A stretch of DNA of 17,645 bases, taken from NCBI GenBank assembly GCA_946481605.1, contig CAMLPA010000015.1, forward strand, positions 1-17,645. Reading direction: 5' to 3'. A program made the translations under genes and the position numbers. This document shows positions 1 through 8,372 of the stretch, piece by piece. The notes under the pieces are model-generated. The model was not told the DNA's origin. It did not search any database and was given only the letters and a program-made list of their open reading frames with translations. Source of the DNA: an uncultured Flavihumibacter sp. (GTDB lineage: Bacteria > Bacteroidota > Bacteroidia > Chitinophagales > Chitinophagaceae). Each line of letters starts with the position of its first letter. The first letter of the stretch is position 1.

Positions 1-894
1 AAAAAGGTAATCGCCTTTTTTCATGAGGCTGATAATTTTATCCAGTCTTCTGGCGGAGGCGAAGCTGCGCAGCGCTTCTCCCGATTCTGCATAATTTGCA
101 AACACCACCTTTCCGGGTTGAAAGAAAGCGGGAATCATTTGTCCCCAGGCTGCATAAGGTTCCTGCGCCTGGTCCACCACGGTGGAGTTTCCTGCGAGGA
201 ACACGGTAGCGGCCGAAGTATTTCTTTTGATTTCTATCCCGCAGATTTTCGGCGCTTCGTTGCTGAATTCCAGCGTCAGTGCATTGTCCCAGTGGAGGTA
301 TGTTTTTTCACGGGGTTTCAGCCTGATTTTTTCACCTGTTGCATGGATGATACTGTCACGGATATTTACAGTGAATGTATTGCGTAAAAATTTCCCTTTG
401 GCGGTAACGGCTTTTTCTACCATCAGCCTTCGGCATTCTGCTTTAATGGTGGTGGTAGAAGTGCCTTCAGTGTCTCCGGTAATAACGGTAACATCGTAGT
501 TGCCTTCGGGAAGTTGGACTGAAAAGAAAAAGGGTTGGGAAGAAGTGCAGTAATCGGAAACGAGGTTGTTTTTTCCTTTTCTTTCCACGGCAACGATGGG
601 TGCGGCATTGCCGAGGAAGCCGTAGCCTGTGGTGGTATTGAATTTAAGTTCGGGCGTTACTTTCGTGTATCCTTTTGCGGTAGTTCCATTTCCAAAATCG
701 AATTTAAGGTGTTGGGCGCATAGGTCTGTGGAAAAAAGAACCAGCATCAGTGTAGTGATTCCCATCATTTTAAATAACCATCTATTGCAGTAGCGGGGTT
801 CTGCCGGGATTGCCTGTAACAAATTCTGATCCTGCTTTATAATTAGTTCAGAAGAAAGCACCTTGTTTAAAGCATTAAACAGCTTTTGAGGCAT
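1..894 (-). CDS. Secreted SGNH-hydrolase, CE12 rhamnogalacturonan acetylesterase-like (3' end outside window)
   Basis: The reading frame is open from base 894 down to base 1 and runs off the left edge, so the C-terminus is missing. Numbered from the inner ATG at 768, residues 1-19 are a hydrophobic export signal ending LCAQ. Residues about 20-185 form an N-terminal beta-rich domain (start HLKFDFGNG), as seen in many Bacteroidota CE12 esterases. The SGNH block I follows as FLAGNSTVVDQ (190-200), with Ser195 the expected nucleophile; Asn replaces the Asp of a classical GDS motif. Block II is ANYAESGE (224-231), with the oxyanion Gly at 230. Blocks III and V (GxND and DxxH) would lie beyond the edge. 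Family knowledge: such enzymes remove acetyl groups from rhamnogalacturonan. The start is uncertain. ATG 768 gives a signal with no Lys/Arg before the hydrophobic core. The in-frame ATG at 894 adds 42 codons ending in RWLFK and is preceded by an in-frame stop. The gene is divergent from the PUL operon and fits a pectin substrate. Confidence 0.82.
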   Translation of the reverse strand, partial: MPQKLFNALNKVLSSELIIKQDQNLLQAIPAEPRYCNRWLFKMMGITTLMLVLFSTDLCAQHLKFDFGNGTTAKGYTKVTPELKFNTTTGYGFLGNAAPIVAVERKGKNNLVSDYCTSSQPFFFSVQLPEGNYDVTVITGDTEGTSTTTIKAECRRLMVEKAVTAKGKFLRNTFTVNIRDSIIHATGEKIRLKPREKTYLHWDNALTLEFSNEAPKICGIEIKRNTSAATVFLAGNSTVVDQAQEPYAAWGQMIPAFFQPGKVVFANYAESGEALRSFASARRLDKIISLMKKGDYLF

Positions 895-925
895 AGCAAT
901 TTATTTGAAACGAAAGTAGCTGATG

Positions 926-940
926 CAGGTTTAAAACCTG
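926..940. repeat. Perfect inverted repeat with 7-bp arms, 1-bp centre
   Basis: CAGGTTT-A-AAACCTG is a perfect palindrome around a single central base. It lies about 32 bp upstream of the ATG at 894 of the minus-strand esterase gene, where a dimeric regulator could bind. It could also arise by chance in AT-rich intergenic DNA. No regulator gene is present in the window to pair with it. Confidence 0.35.
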
Positions 941-1028
941 ACCCGTCCCATCCTGTTTTTTCTAAACCTTATGTATAAGTTCAATGACTAAAAAATTATT
1001 TTACGCAATCGTTCCCGAACCATTATAG

Positions 1029-1048
1029 CAGGATACTTCAGGATAGTT
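1029..1048 (+). repeat. Two tandem copies of a 10-bp unit, CAGGATAnTT
   Basis: CAGGATACTT is followed at once by CAGGATAGTT, differing at one of ten positions. The period of ten bases is about one helical turn, so two protein monomers would bind the same DNA face. It is central in the divergent intergenic region, about 260 bp before the operon start codon and 135 bp before the upstream ATG of the esterase. A regulator site is possible but unproven. Confidence 0.35.
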
Positions 1049-1263
1049 CCCTGTTTTCGATAACTACTTTTATTCCACCAACGGGAGGAATTTCCCGGAA
1101 GTTTGCTAACAGATTGCCTTAATAACTAACTAATTGCTGCCATGATGCTATTTAAACCTACCAGCGCCAGTAATGCTTTGTTGCATTACCACCAGCTTCA
1201 CTCCTTTTCATTTATTCGTTACCGTTTGTTGTAAATAGAATTTCCTTTATACGGCCTTTATTG

Positions 1264-1281
1264 CCATGCCAGATTGCATGG
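1264..1281 (+). repeat. Short inverted repeat in the probable 5' leader of the PUL operon
   Basis: CCATGC (1264-1269) and GCATGG (1276-1281) are exact reverse complements separated by six bases. The repeat ends 27 bp before the ATG at 1309. In RNA it would form a small hairpin near the ribosome-binding region. There is no T-run after it, so it does not look like a terminator. With arms of only six bases, chance is a fair explanation. Confidence 0.25.
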
Positions 1282-1308
1282 TGGACATTTAGTTTAAGCT
1301 AATGCTAT

Positions 1309-3570
1309 ATGAAACAATTACACTTTGTTTTGCTCATTGCTTCCGCGATTTTTCTATTCTCTTCGTGTAAGAAGAAGGAATGGAACGATTATTACGGAAG
1401 ACCCGATGATCTTGCTCCGCCTATTTACCAGCAGCTAACGGAGATGGGCAGGTTCAATCACCTGATCGCGCTCATTGACAAATCCGGATACAAACAAACG
1501 ATGGGAGCAGCCGGTTTCTGGACTTTCTTTGCCCCGAATGACGATGCGTTTACGGCCTTCTTCAAAGATAAAGGCATCGCTGGCGTAGAACAGATCGATT
1601 CCGTTACCGCAAGGGCGATTGTTCAGTATTTACTGGTGTACAACGCTTTTGAGAAAGACAGGCTGGATGATTACCAGGCCACCGCTAATAATGCGGGATG
1701 GACGCCATCACTCGCTTTCCGCAGACGAACGGCTTATTACACCGGGTTCTACAAAGACACCGCAACTTCCAACAGGCAGGTGATGGCCATCGCCAATAAC
1801 CGCAACAGCGCTGGCGCACTGGATGGAAACTATATCCCTTCAGATTACAACAACAAATACATCTCCTATTTCACGGATGAGTTCCTGGCCGCAAATTCTT
1901 TGAGCGAAACGGACTACAAATACTTCTATCCCACATCTGAATTTTCTGGTTTTAACGTGGCCCAGGCAAAAGTGCTCAACAAAGACATCTCCGCTGAAAA
2001 TGGCGTAATCCATGAGATTGATAAAGTGATCACGCCGTTGCAAAGCATCGATGAATACATCCGCCTTCGCCCGGAGTACAAAAGTTTCAGGGATATCCTG
2101 AACCGCCTCTACACCAATAATATGGTGCGTTTCATTTACAATGTGGAAGCCTCCCGCAGGTACCAGGTTGTGAGTGGAAAATCGGATTCTGTTTTCGTGA
2201 AGGTTTATTCCAACCTGCTGTCGTTCGCGCCCAACAACGAGAACCACTTAAAGCTGGAAGATAACGATGGCCAGAAAGATTGCTGGACACTCTTCATTCC
2301 AAACAACGAAGCGGTAGACAATTTTGTGAAGAATGTACTGTGTGAGTACTATCCTTCTCTTGACCAGATGCCGGTTGAGGTGATCGCTGATTTTTTAAAT
2401 TCGCATTTGTTCCCCACCGTTGTATGGCCTTCCAAGTTCGCCGTTACCCGGAACAAGTTTACGGAGCCTGCGCGGTTTGATCCCGCGGCCGATGTATTCG
2501 ACAGGAAAATACTCAGCAACGGATTTGTGTACGGCACCACGAAAGTGCAGCAGTCGGACATCTTCAGCACCGTTTACAGTAAGGCTTACCTGAACCCGGC
2601 TTATTCCATGATGACCAGGTTACTGAATTTTACAGGGCTGAACCTGCTGGTGGCCAAATCCAATGTTCCCGTGAACATCCTGATGATCCCCGACCAGGTT
2701 TTTGCGGAGGCCGGTTATTTGTACAACGTGTCTAAAAGCCAGTTTGAATACCGCGCCACGCCCGGCGGTTCCACCACCACCAATGGCGTGAACGACAGGC
2801 TCGAAAGAATCATAAAAACCTGCGTCTTTTTTGATCCTTACAAACAATTGCTGGAAAATCTTTCGGGCGAGAATATTGTGAAGTCCGGAAGTGCGGGTAC
2901 GGAAGGAGATTACATCCGATTCCGGAACAACACCATTGTTACTGCCGGATTGGAGGACCAGGAGAAAGTAGCGCAGGTGGACAGTGTTAAAACGGCTACC
3001 AACGGAAAAGTCTATTTTATTAACCAGTTGCCGGTATTTTCTGATAAACAGGTTGGCTTTCATTTGCAGAAACTGGCGGTAGAGCCCGGATCGGATTTCA
3101 GTCATTTTTACAACTACCTGATCAATTCCGCCAATACTTACAGTCCTTCCACGCAAGGGGTACTGGGCATAAGCGGCTTCTCCACCATGTTTGTTCCTTC
3201 CAATGCGGCGATTTTAAAGGCGGTGAATGATGGTCTTTTGCCGGGAACAGGAACAGCGCCATCCAAAACACCCAACTTCAACCCTTCCGATGAACCCGGA
3301 AAACTCCTGGTAAGAAAATTCCTGCAATACCATATTCTGGCAAGCCAGACGGTGGTGCCAGATGGAATGGTGGCCGGATCGCTGGAGACGCTGCTCAAGA
3401 ATGCCGTGGGGCAGGGGGTTCGTGTTACCATTGTGAATAGTCCCGGTGAGTTGTCGCTGGTAGACAACTTCGGGAAAGCGGCCCAGGTAGTGCCTGAAAA
3501 AAGCAATCACCTCTCGAACAGAAGTGTGATCCATCTTATCAACGATTACCTCAAATACAATGATAATTAA
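1309..3570 (+). CDS. Four-domain FAS1 (fasciclin) lipoprotein, first gene of the PUL operon
   Basis: This 753-residue protein begins with a lipoprotein signal peptide. The lipobox is FSSC with Cys20 as the lipidated residue, followed by KKKE, so it is probably anchored in the outer membrane. I see four FAS1-like units, each with an early beta-strand/Pro-Asn motif and a late NGxxxxI/N motif. Unit 1 spans about 44-243 (FFAPNDDAF 73-81; NGVIHEIDKVI 231-241). Unit 2 spans about 247-420 (LFIPNNEAV 328-336; NGFVYGTTKV). Unit 3 spans about 430-577 (ILMIPDQVF 457-465; NGKVYFINQLP 565-575). Unit 4 spans about 582-749 (MFVPSNAAI 627-635; SVIHLINDYL 739-748). Unit 1 is long for the family (usually 130-150 residues) because of an insert near 125-215. 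FAS1 domains mediate adhesion or ligand binding and have no known catalytic activity. Position before susC suggests a surface glycan-binding or accessory role (inference). No enzyme domain is visible. Confidence 0.88.
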   Translation: MKQLHFVLLIASAIFLFSSCKKKEWNDYYGRPDDLAPPIYQQLTEMGRFNHLIALIDKSGYKQTMGAAGFWTFFAPNDDAFTAFFKDKGIAGVEQIDSVTARAIVQYLLVYNAFEKDRLDDYQATANNAGWTPSLAFRRRTAYYTGFYKDTATSNRQVMAIANNRNSAGALDGNYIPSDYNNKYISYFTDEFLAANSLSETDYKYFYPTSEFSGFNVAQAKVLNKDISAENGVIHEIDKVITPLQSIDEYIRLRPEYKSFRDILNRLYTNNMVRFIYNVEASRRYQVVSGKSDSVFVKVYSNLLSFAPNNENHLKLEDNDGQKDCWTLFIPNNEAVDNFVKNVLCEYYPSLDQMPVEVIADFLNSHLFPTVVWPSKFAVTRNKFTEPARFDPAADVFDRKILSNGFVYGTTKVQQSDIFSTVYSKAYLNPAYSMMTRLLNFTGLNLLVAKSNVPVNILMIPDQVFAEAGYLYNVSKSQFEYRATPGGSTTTNGVNDRLERIIKTCVFFDPYKQLLENLSGENIVKSGSAGTEGDYIRFRNNTIVTAGLEDQEKVAQVDSVKTATNGKVYFINQLPVFSDKQVGFHLQKLAVEPGSDFSHFYNYLINSANTYSPSTQGVLGISGFSTMFVPSNAAILKAVNDGLLPGTGTAPSKTPNFNPSDEPGKLLVRKFLQYHILASQTVVPDGMVAGSLETLLKNAVGQGVRVTIVNSPGELSLVDNFGKAAQVVPEKSNHLSNRSVIHLINDYLKYNDN

Positions 3571-3616
3571 TACACCCTGGGCCACGCCACAACAACAAAA
3601 ACCTAAAACCCAACCA

Positions 3617-6600
3617 ATGACCCTATTTTTTACCAGGATGATCATGGGGATGGCGCTGCTGTTCGCCATAAGCATTTCGGCCCTGGCACAGGATCCCGTA
3701 ATGGTGACGGGCAAAATACTGGACCGGGATAAAAAACCCCTTCAGGATGTAAGTATTACTGAAGTAGACGCTGAACAACGGGTGATAAAAGGCGTTAGCT
3801 CCGATGTTGCGGGCAACTTTGCACTCAAGGTTTCCAACCCAAAAAACAAATTGAGCTTCTCCATTATCGGATACACCTCTGTAGAAAATGTGACCATTGG
3901 CGGCAGAAGGGTTTTTAACATCACCCTTGACAGAAGTACTAAGGATTTTGAAGAGGTAGTGGTGATCGGACGTAAAAAAGTAGACAACGGAATGTTGCCG
4001 ATAGCGGAACGCGACCTTACCATTGCCGCGTCAAAAATTGATGCCAAGGCCATGGAAGAAATGCAGGCAACTTCTATTGACCAGGCCTTGCAGGGAAGAA
4101 TGTCTGGTGTGGATATTGCCGCCAATTCAGGCGATCCCGGCGCCGGCATGCAGATCAGGATCAGGGGAACATCTTCCATCAACTCTTCCAATGAACCGCT
4201 TATTGTTGTAGATGGAATGCCTTATGAAACCCAGATTCCAACGGACTTTAACTTTGGTACCGCTGACGATCAGGGTTATGCGAACCTGCTTAATATTGCG
4301 CCCGCGGACATTAAAGACATCACGATCCTGAAAGATGCCGCGGCCACCGCTATCTGGGGCGCACGCGCCGCAAACGGGGTTATCGTGATCAATACCAAAA
4401 GAGGTACAAGAGGAAAACCCCAGCTTACCTATACTTTCAAAGGCACGTTGCAACTACAGCCCAAAGCCATTCCTATGCTGAATGGCGACCAGTATTCCAC
4501 ACTGATACCGGAAGCTTTCATGAACAGGAACGGAATACCCCTTAACACGCAAACCGTAAACGAATTCAAATTCGATCCCAACGATCCTTACTGGTATTAC
4601 AACTACAGCAACAATACCAACTGGGTGGATGCCATTTCCCGCACCGGCAACATCATGGACCACAACGTTTCCATGCAGGGTGGCGGTGAAAGGGCCCGCT
4701 ACTTCGCATCCGTGGCATTTACCGACCAGAAAGGGGTTACCATCGGAACTGACCTGAAAAGAATCACCACACGCATTAACCTGGATTACATTGTATCCGA
4801 CAGAATCCGCATCAGAACGGATGTGTCTTACGCCCACACCGATAATGCCCGTAACTTCAATGACAACGTGCGGAACATCGCCTATGTAAAAATGCCCAAC
4901 ATGGGAATTTACGAATACGATGAGTTCGGCAACCGCACGCCAAACTTTTTCTCCCCGCTGCAAAACATACAGGGACAATACTCAGGCACTTATAACCCGG
5001 TAGCCATGGCCTCCACCGCCACCAACAAAATTCTTACAGAAAGGGTAACGCCCAAGTTCAACATGCAGTATTCCATTGTACCCAATGTGCTGCAGGCGAC
5101 ATTCGATGTTCAGTTCGATATCAACAACGTTAAAAACAAAAGCTTCCTGCCGCAGATCGCCACAGGAAGACCCTGGACAGAAAACGTAGTGAACAGAGCA
5201 TACGATGGCGACAACGACGGCTTCAACGTACAAACGAAAACGCAACTCATTTATACCCCCGAAATAAAAAACACCAAACACTCGCTTACCGCGTTGCTGA
5301 ACATGATGACCTACGACAACAAAGGCATCTCCTTTCAAACACTCGCCACCAATACCGCTTCGTCTAACCTCCAGGATCCTTCGGTTCCCTCCAGGATCAC
5401 GTCTGCCGGCACCAACGTGGCCGCCAGAACGAACCAGACCAGGAACGCAAGCGCCCTCCTCAACGCACAATACGGGTTTAACGACAAGTATATCGTTAAC
5501 GTTGGATTACGCGGCGATGGCACCTCCAGGCTCGCATCAGGTAACAGGTACGGCCTCTTTCCATCCGTATCCACCAGGTGGAGGTTGTCCGGAGAACGCT
5601 TTATGGAAAGATTCAGCAGGAAACTCGACGACCTCAGCTTCCGGCTCAGCTATGGTATTTCAGGCAACGCGCCACGGAACGATTACAGCTTTTTTAATAC
5701 GTACGATAACCTCAACTGGAACTATATGGGCCAGGGTGCGGTGATCCCCGAAAGGATGGAGTTACAGAACCTGTCCTGGGAAACCATCCACGGCTTTAAC
5801 ACCGGCATAAACGTATCCCTCTTTAAGAGCAGGCTTACCATGGATGTGGAATTCTACCGCAACAGAACAAAGGACCTGTTTTTCCCAGGCCTGCAGATCG
5901 GTTCCGTAAACGGATTCGACAGGGTAGACATGAACGTGGGCACCATGGACAACCAGGGCTTCGAAGTGGCCGTGTTCTCCACGCCGTATAAAGCGGGCGA
6001 CTGGGCTATTGAAGTAAACATGAACATCGCGCGGAACGTGAACATGATCCGGGAAATTTCAGAATTCTATCCCATCGAGAGAGGCAATATCAATCAGAAC
6101 GGAGAATACATGACCTTCCTCCAGATCAACAACCCATTCGGATCTTTTTACGGATACAGGTCCAGTGGTGTGTATACCGACCTCAATGCAACATTGGCTA
6201 CCGACATCTCCGGAAAGCCCATCATCGGACCGAACGGCCAGCAACTCTACATGCGGTTTAACTACCCCACTACCGACTATGTTTTTCAACCCGGTGACGC
6301 CGCTTACGAAGACATCAACAAAGATGGAAACATCAACTACCAGGATATTGTGTACCTCGGCAACAGCAACCCTCTTTTTACCGGAGGCTTCGGGCTGAAC
6401 TTCGTGTACAAAAAGAACCTGAGGCTCTCCACATTCTTCAACTTCAGGTACGATTACGACATCATCAATGGCACCCAAATGCTGAGCACCAATATGTACG
6501 GTTACAATAACCAGAGTACCGCCGTCCTGAGAAGGTGGCGCAAACCCGGCGATGAAACGGATATTCCACGCGCCCTCTATGCCAGCGGCTACAACTGGCT

Positions 6601-6871
6601 CGGATCAAGCAGGTATGTGGAAGACGGCTCCTTCCTGCGTTTCAGAACGGTAACACTGCGCTATACTTTCCCTAAAAGCGCAATCGACAAACTAAAGATC
6701 AAAAATATGAGCGGCTATATTACTGCCGAAAACCTCATTACCTGGACGAAGTACACCGGTCAGGATCCGGAAGTAAGCGTAAGGGGCAGCGATCCGTTCC
6801 GCGTAGCGAGAGACAATTCGATGACGCCGCCCGTAAGAATGCTTACTCTCGGACTTACAGCCTCCTTCTAA
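3617..6871 (+). CDS. SusC/RagA-like TonB-dependent outer-membrane transporter 1
   Basis: This is a TonB-dependent, glycan-importing beta-barrel of 1084 residues, normal for SusC. From ATG 3617, residues 1-25 are a signal peptide ending SALAQ. A carboxypeptidase-regulatory-like beta-sandwich (about 27-105, starting VMVTGKILDRD) follows. The TonB-box-like FEEVVVIG is at 111-118. The plug domain (about 125-265) contains LQGRMSGVDI, IRIRGTSSIN and PLIVVDGMPY, and ends with the SusC signature ILKDAAATAIWGARAANGVI (237-256). The remainder is the barrel, closing with the C-terminal aromatic LTLGLTASF. There is no N-terminal STN domain, so direct signalling to an anti-sigma factor is not expected. 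An in-frame ATG at 3560 would overlap the preceding gene by 11 bp and put 19 polar residues before the signal peptide, so 3617 is preferred. The susD partner starts 8 bp downstream. The substrate is inferred to be a pectic oligosaccharide from the flanking enzymes. Confidence 0.95.
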   Translation: MTLFFTRMIMGMALLFAISISALAQDPVMVTGKILDRDKKPLQDVSITEVDAEQRVIKGVSSDVAGNFALKVSNPKNKLSFSIIGYTSVENVTIGGRRVFNITLDRSTKDFEEVVVIGRKKVDNGMLPIAERDLTIAASKIDAKAMEEMQATSIDQALQGRMSGVDIAANSGDPGAGMQIRIRGTSSINSSNEPLIVVDGMPYETQIPTDFNFGTADDQGYANLLNIAPADIKDITILKDAAATAIWGARAANGVIVINTKRGTRGKPQLTYTFKGTLQLQPKAIPMLNGDQYSTLIPEAFMNRNGIPLNTQTVNEFKFDPNDPYWYYNYSNNTNWVDAISRTGNIMDHNVSMQGGGERARYFASVAFTDQKGVTIGTDLKRITTRINLDYIVSDRIRIRTDVSYAHTDNARNFNDNVRNIAYVKMPNMGIYEYDEFGNRTPNFFSPLQNIQGQYSGTYNPVAMASTATNKILTERVTPKFNMQYSIVPNVLQATFDVQFDINNVKNKSFLPQIATGRPWTENVVNRAYDGDNDGFNVQTKTQLIYTPEIKNTKHSLTALLNMMTYDNKGISFQTLATNTASSNLQDPSVPSRITSAGTNVAARTNQTRNASALLNAQYGFNDKYIVNVGLRGDGTSRLASGNRYGLFPSVSTRWRLSGERFMERFSRKLDDLSFRLSYGISGNAPRNDYSFFNTYDNLNWNYMGQGAVIPERMELQNLSWETIHGFNTGINVSLFKSRLTMDVEFYRNRTKDLFFPGLQIGSVNGFDRVDMNVGTMDNQGFEVAVFSTPYKAGDWAIEVNMNIARNVNMIREISEFYPIERGNINQNGEYMTFLQINNPFGSFYGYRSSGVYTDLNATLATDISGKPIIGPNGQQLYMRFNYPTTDYVFQPGDAAYEDINKDGNINYQDIVYLGNSNPLFTGGFGLNFVYKKNLRLSTFFNFRYDYDIINGTQMLSTNMYGYNNQSTAVLRRWRKPGDETDIPRALYASGYNWLGSSRYVEDGSFLRFRTVTLRYTFPKSAIDKLKIKNMSGYITAENLITWTKYTGQDPEVSVRGSDPFRVARDNSMTPPVRMLTLGLTASF

Positions 6872-6879
6872 ATCTTTTT

Positions 6880-8364
6880 ATGATGAAATATTTATTCTGC
6901 ATTATAACAGCAGCCTTCCTCTTCAGTTCCTGCAGCAAATGGCTGGAGTTGAAGCCGAACGACGGTATCATCCGGGAAGATTTCTGGAAAACCAAAGAAG
7001 ACATTCAGGCCGCCATCAACGGATGCTACGGCTCCCTGCTGGGCGATCCCAACGGCAGCGATAAACCACTGGCGGAAATCCTTTTCCTGTGGGGAGAACT
7101 GCGCGCCGACATGCTGGCGCCTTCCCTGGGTACCACCAACGAAGAGTTCGACGTGATGAATGTGAATACGCTTTCCACCAATACCATCGTGAACTGGAGA
7201 TCGATTTACCGCACCATCAACTATTGCAATACTGTCCTGGATTTTGCGCCGGAAGTAATGGAATCGGATAAAACATTGTCGCAGGAGCAACTCAACGCGT
7301 TCCTCGCCGAGGCCAAAGCGCTCCGGGCCATGATGTATTTCTACCTTGTGAGAAGTTTCGGAGAAGTGCCCCTCAAACTCACTTCTACTTCCAGCGACGA
7401 GCAGATTGAGACCCGTCCCAAATCAACGCAGGCAGAAGTGCTCGCACAGGTGCTGAAGGACCTCAACGAAGCGGAAGCCGCTGCCCTCACCACTTATGGA
7501 ACAGGTCCCACCGACAAGGGAAGAATCACAAAGTACACCATCAATGCGCTCCAGGCCGATGTGCACCTGTGGATGGAAAATTATGAGTTATGCCTTACCG
7601 CATGCGACAAAGTGATCAACAGCAGAAGGTTCGGACTGATCGGCAACAGCGCCGCCTGGTTCGGAACACTCTACAGAAACGGCAACTCCAACGAATCTAT
7701 TTTCGAGTTCCAGTTCGATAACCAGAAGCTGAACTCCTTTTACAATATGTTCGCCGTAAGCAACCGCAGGTTCCTCGCTGCCAACAAAGTGATGGACCTC
7801 ATGTACTCCACGGATCCGCAGGGCCTGCAAAAAGACATTCGTGCCGACCTGGCTTCCGTACGCGCTGAAGACAATATGATCTGGAAATACGTGGGCGCTT
7901 CAAACCAGGTCCTGATTTCAGCAAACGATTCCTACACCCATTGGTTTGTGTACCGCTTCGCCGATATCCTGCTGATGAAAGCTGAAGCCCTGGCTCAGTT
8001 AAACAGGGGAGAAGAGGCCCTGGAACTTGTATACAGGATCAGGACCAGAGCCACAGCCCTGCCTGCTACCGACCTCCTGCCCGACCCCACCAATAAAGAT
8101 GAAGTAACGCTTTTCATCCTGGATGAAAGGGCCAGAGAATTCATGTTTGAAGGAAAAAGATGGTACGATGTGCTCCGCTACGCGAAAAGAAATAACTACG
8201 AAAAACTGGAGTACCTCCTGGATATGGTGGCGCAGATCGTTCCCTCTAATATGGTGCGCACCGCACAGGCAAAACTGAGGGATAAGAACAGCCACTATTT
8301 TCCCATTTACGAATATGAGTTGCAGACCAATAAAAATCTTGTTCAGAACCCCTTCTATAAATAA
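6880..8364 (+). CDS. SusD/RagB-like surface lipoprotein 1
   Basis: This 494-residue glycan-binding lipoprotein should form the lid of the adjacent SusC transporter. The signal peptide ends in lipobox FSSC with Cys18 as the anchor. Family features include the N-terminal WLELKPNDGI and FWKTKEDIQAAINGCYGSL; the helical (TPR-like) segment around 135-165 with EAKALRAMMYFYLVRSFGEV; YRFADILLMKAEALAQLNRG (358-377); DERAREFMFEGKRWYDVLRY (415-434); and the C-terminal YFPIYEYELQTNKN and LVQNPFY. These are the classic SusD_RagB positions. The length is typical. It begins 8 bp after susC stops, which supports co-translation of a one-to-one complex. An adjacent second ATG at 6883 is an equally plausible start. 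Confidence 0.95.
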   Translation: MMKYLFCIITAAFLFSSCSKWLELKPNDGIIREDFWKTKEDIQAAINGCYGSLLGDPNGSDKPLAEILFLWGELRADMLAPSLGTTNEEFDVMNVNTLSTNTIVNWRSIYRTINYCNTVLDFAPEVMESDKTLSQEQLNAFLAEAKALRAMMYFYLVRSFGEVPLKLTSTSSDEQIETRPKSTQAEVLAQVLKDLNEAEAAALTTYGTGPTDKGRITKYTINALQADVHLWMENYELCLTACDKVINSRRFGLIGNSAAWFGTLYRNGNSNESIFEFQFDNQKLNSFYNMFAVSNRRFLAANKVMDLMYSTDPQGLQKDIRADLASVRAEDNMIWKYVGASNQVLISANDSYTHWFVYRFADILLMKAEALAQLNRGEEALELVYRIRTRATALPATDLLPDPTNKDEVTLFILDERAREFMFEGKRWYDVLRYAKRNNYEKLEYLLDMVAQIVPSNMVRTAQAKLRDKNSHYFPIYEYELQTNKNLVQNPFYK

Positions 8365-8372
8365 TCTAACCA

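Larger units (their letters stand above)
895..1308. promoter_or_regulatory. Divergent intergenic region between the esterase gene and the PUL operon
   Basis: This 414-bp non-coding stretch separates two divergent genes, so it should carry promoters for both. It is visibly more AT-rich than the flanking genes. I searched both strands for the Bacteroidota -33 TTTG / -7 TAnnTTTG pattern and found no clean pair. The nearest forward match is TACCGTTTG at 1220-1228, which has one extra base and no TTG at the right distance. The nearest reverse match is TACTTTCG (complement of 911-918), with one mismatch. The region holds a 7-bp-arm palindrome (926-940), a tandem 10-bp repeat (1029-1048), an inverted repeat CGGGA/TCCCG (1082-1097), a GTTC/GAAC repeat (1011-1020) and an inverted repeat just before the operon start (1264-1281). 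Any of these could be operator or leader elements, and none can be assigned to a named regulator. Confidence 0.5.

Noticed and set aside
118..723. Plus-strand open frames at the left edge
   Set aside because: They are antisense shadows of the esterase. The minus-strand frame carries clear SGNH motifs; the plus-strand translations have none.
1220..1228. TACCGTTTG as a Bacteroidota -7 promoter box
   Set aside because: The spacing between TA and TTTG is three instead of two, and no TTG lies at the expected distance upstream.
1142..1234. Small plus-strand ORF of 30 codons in the intergenic region (begins MMLFKPTSAS)
   Set aside because: It is short, has no recognisable domain or start signal, and lies in AT-rich DNA likely to be promoter or leader. 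It could be a leader peptide, but nothing supports that.
1264..1281. Inverted repeat as a transcription terminator
   Set aside because: There is no run of T after it, the arms are only six bases, and it lies just before a start codon rather than after a gene.
3560..3616. Upstream ATG for SusC 1 overlapping the FAS1 gene
   Set aside because: It adds 19 polar residues before an otherwise normal signal peptide. The ATG at 3617 directly precedes the hydrophobic segment.
3617..4100. STN signalling domain linking SusC 1 to an ECF sigma/anti-sigma pair
   Set aside because: The segment after the signal peptide goes straight into a carboxypeptidase-regulatory-like domain, with no room for an STN domain, and no sigma or anti-sigma gene is seen.
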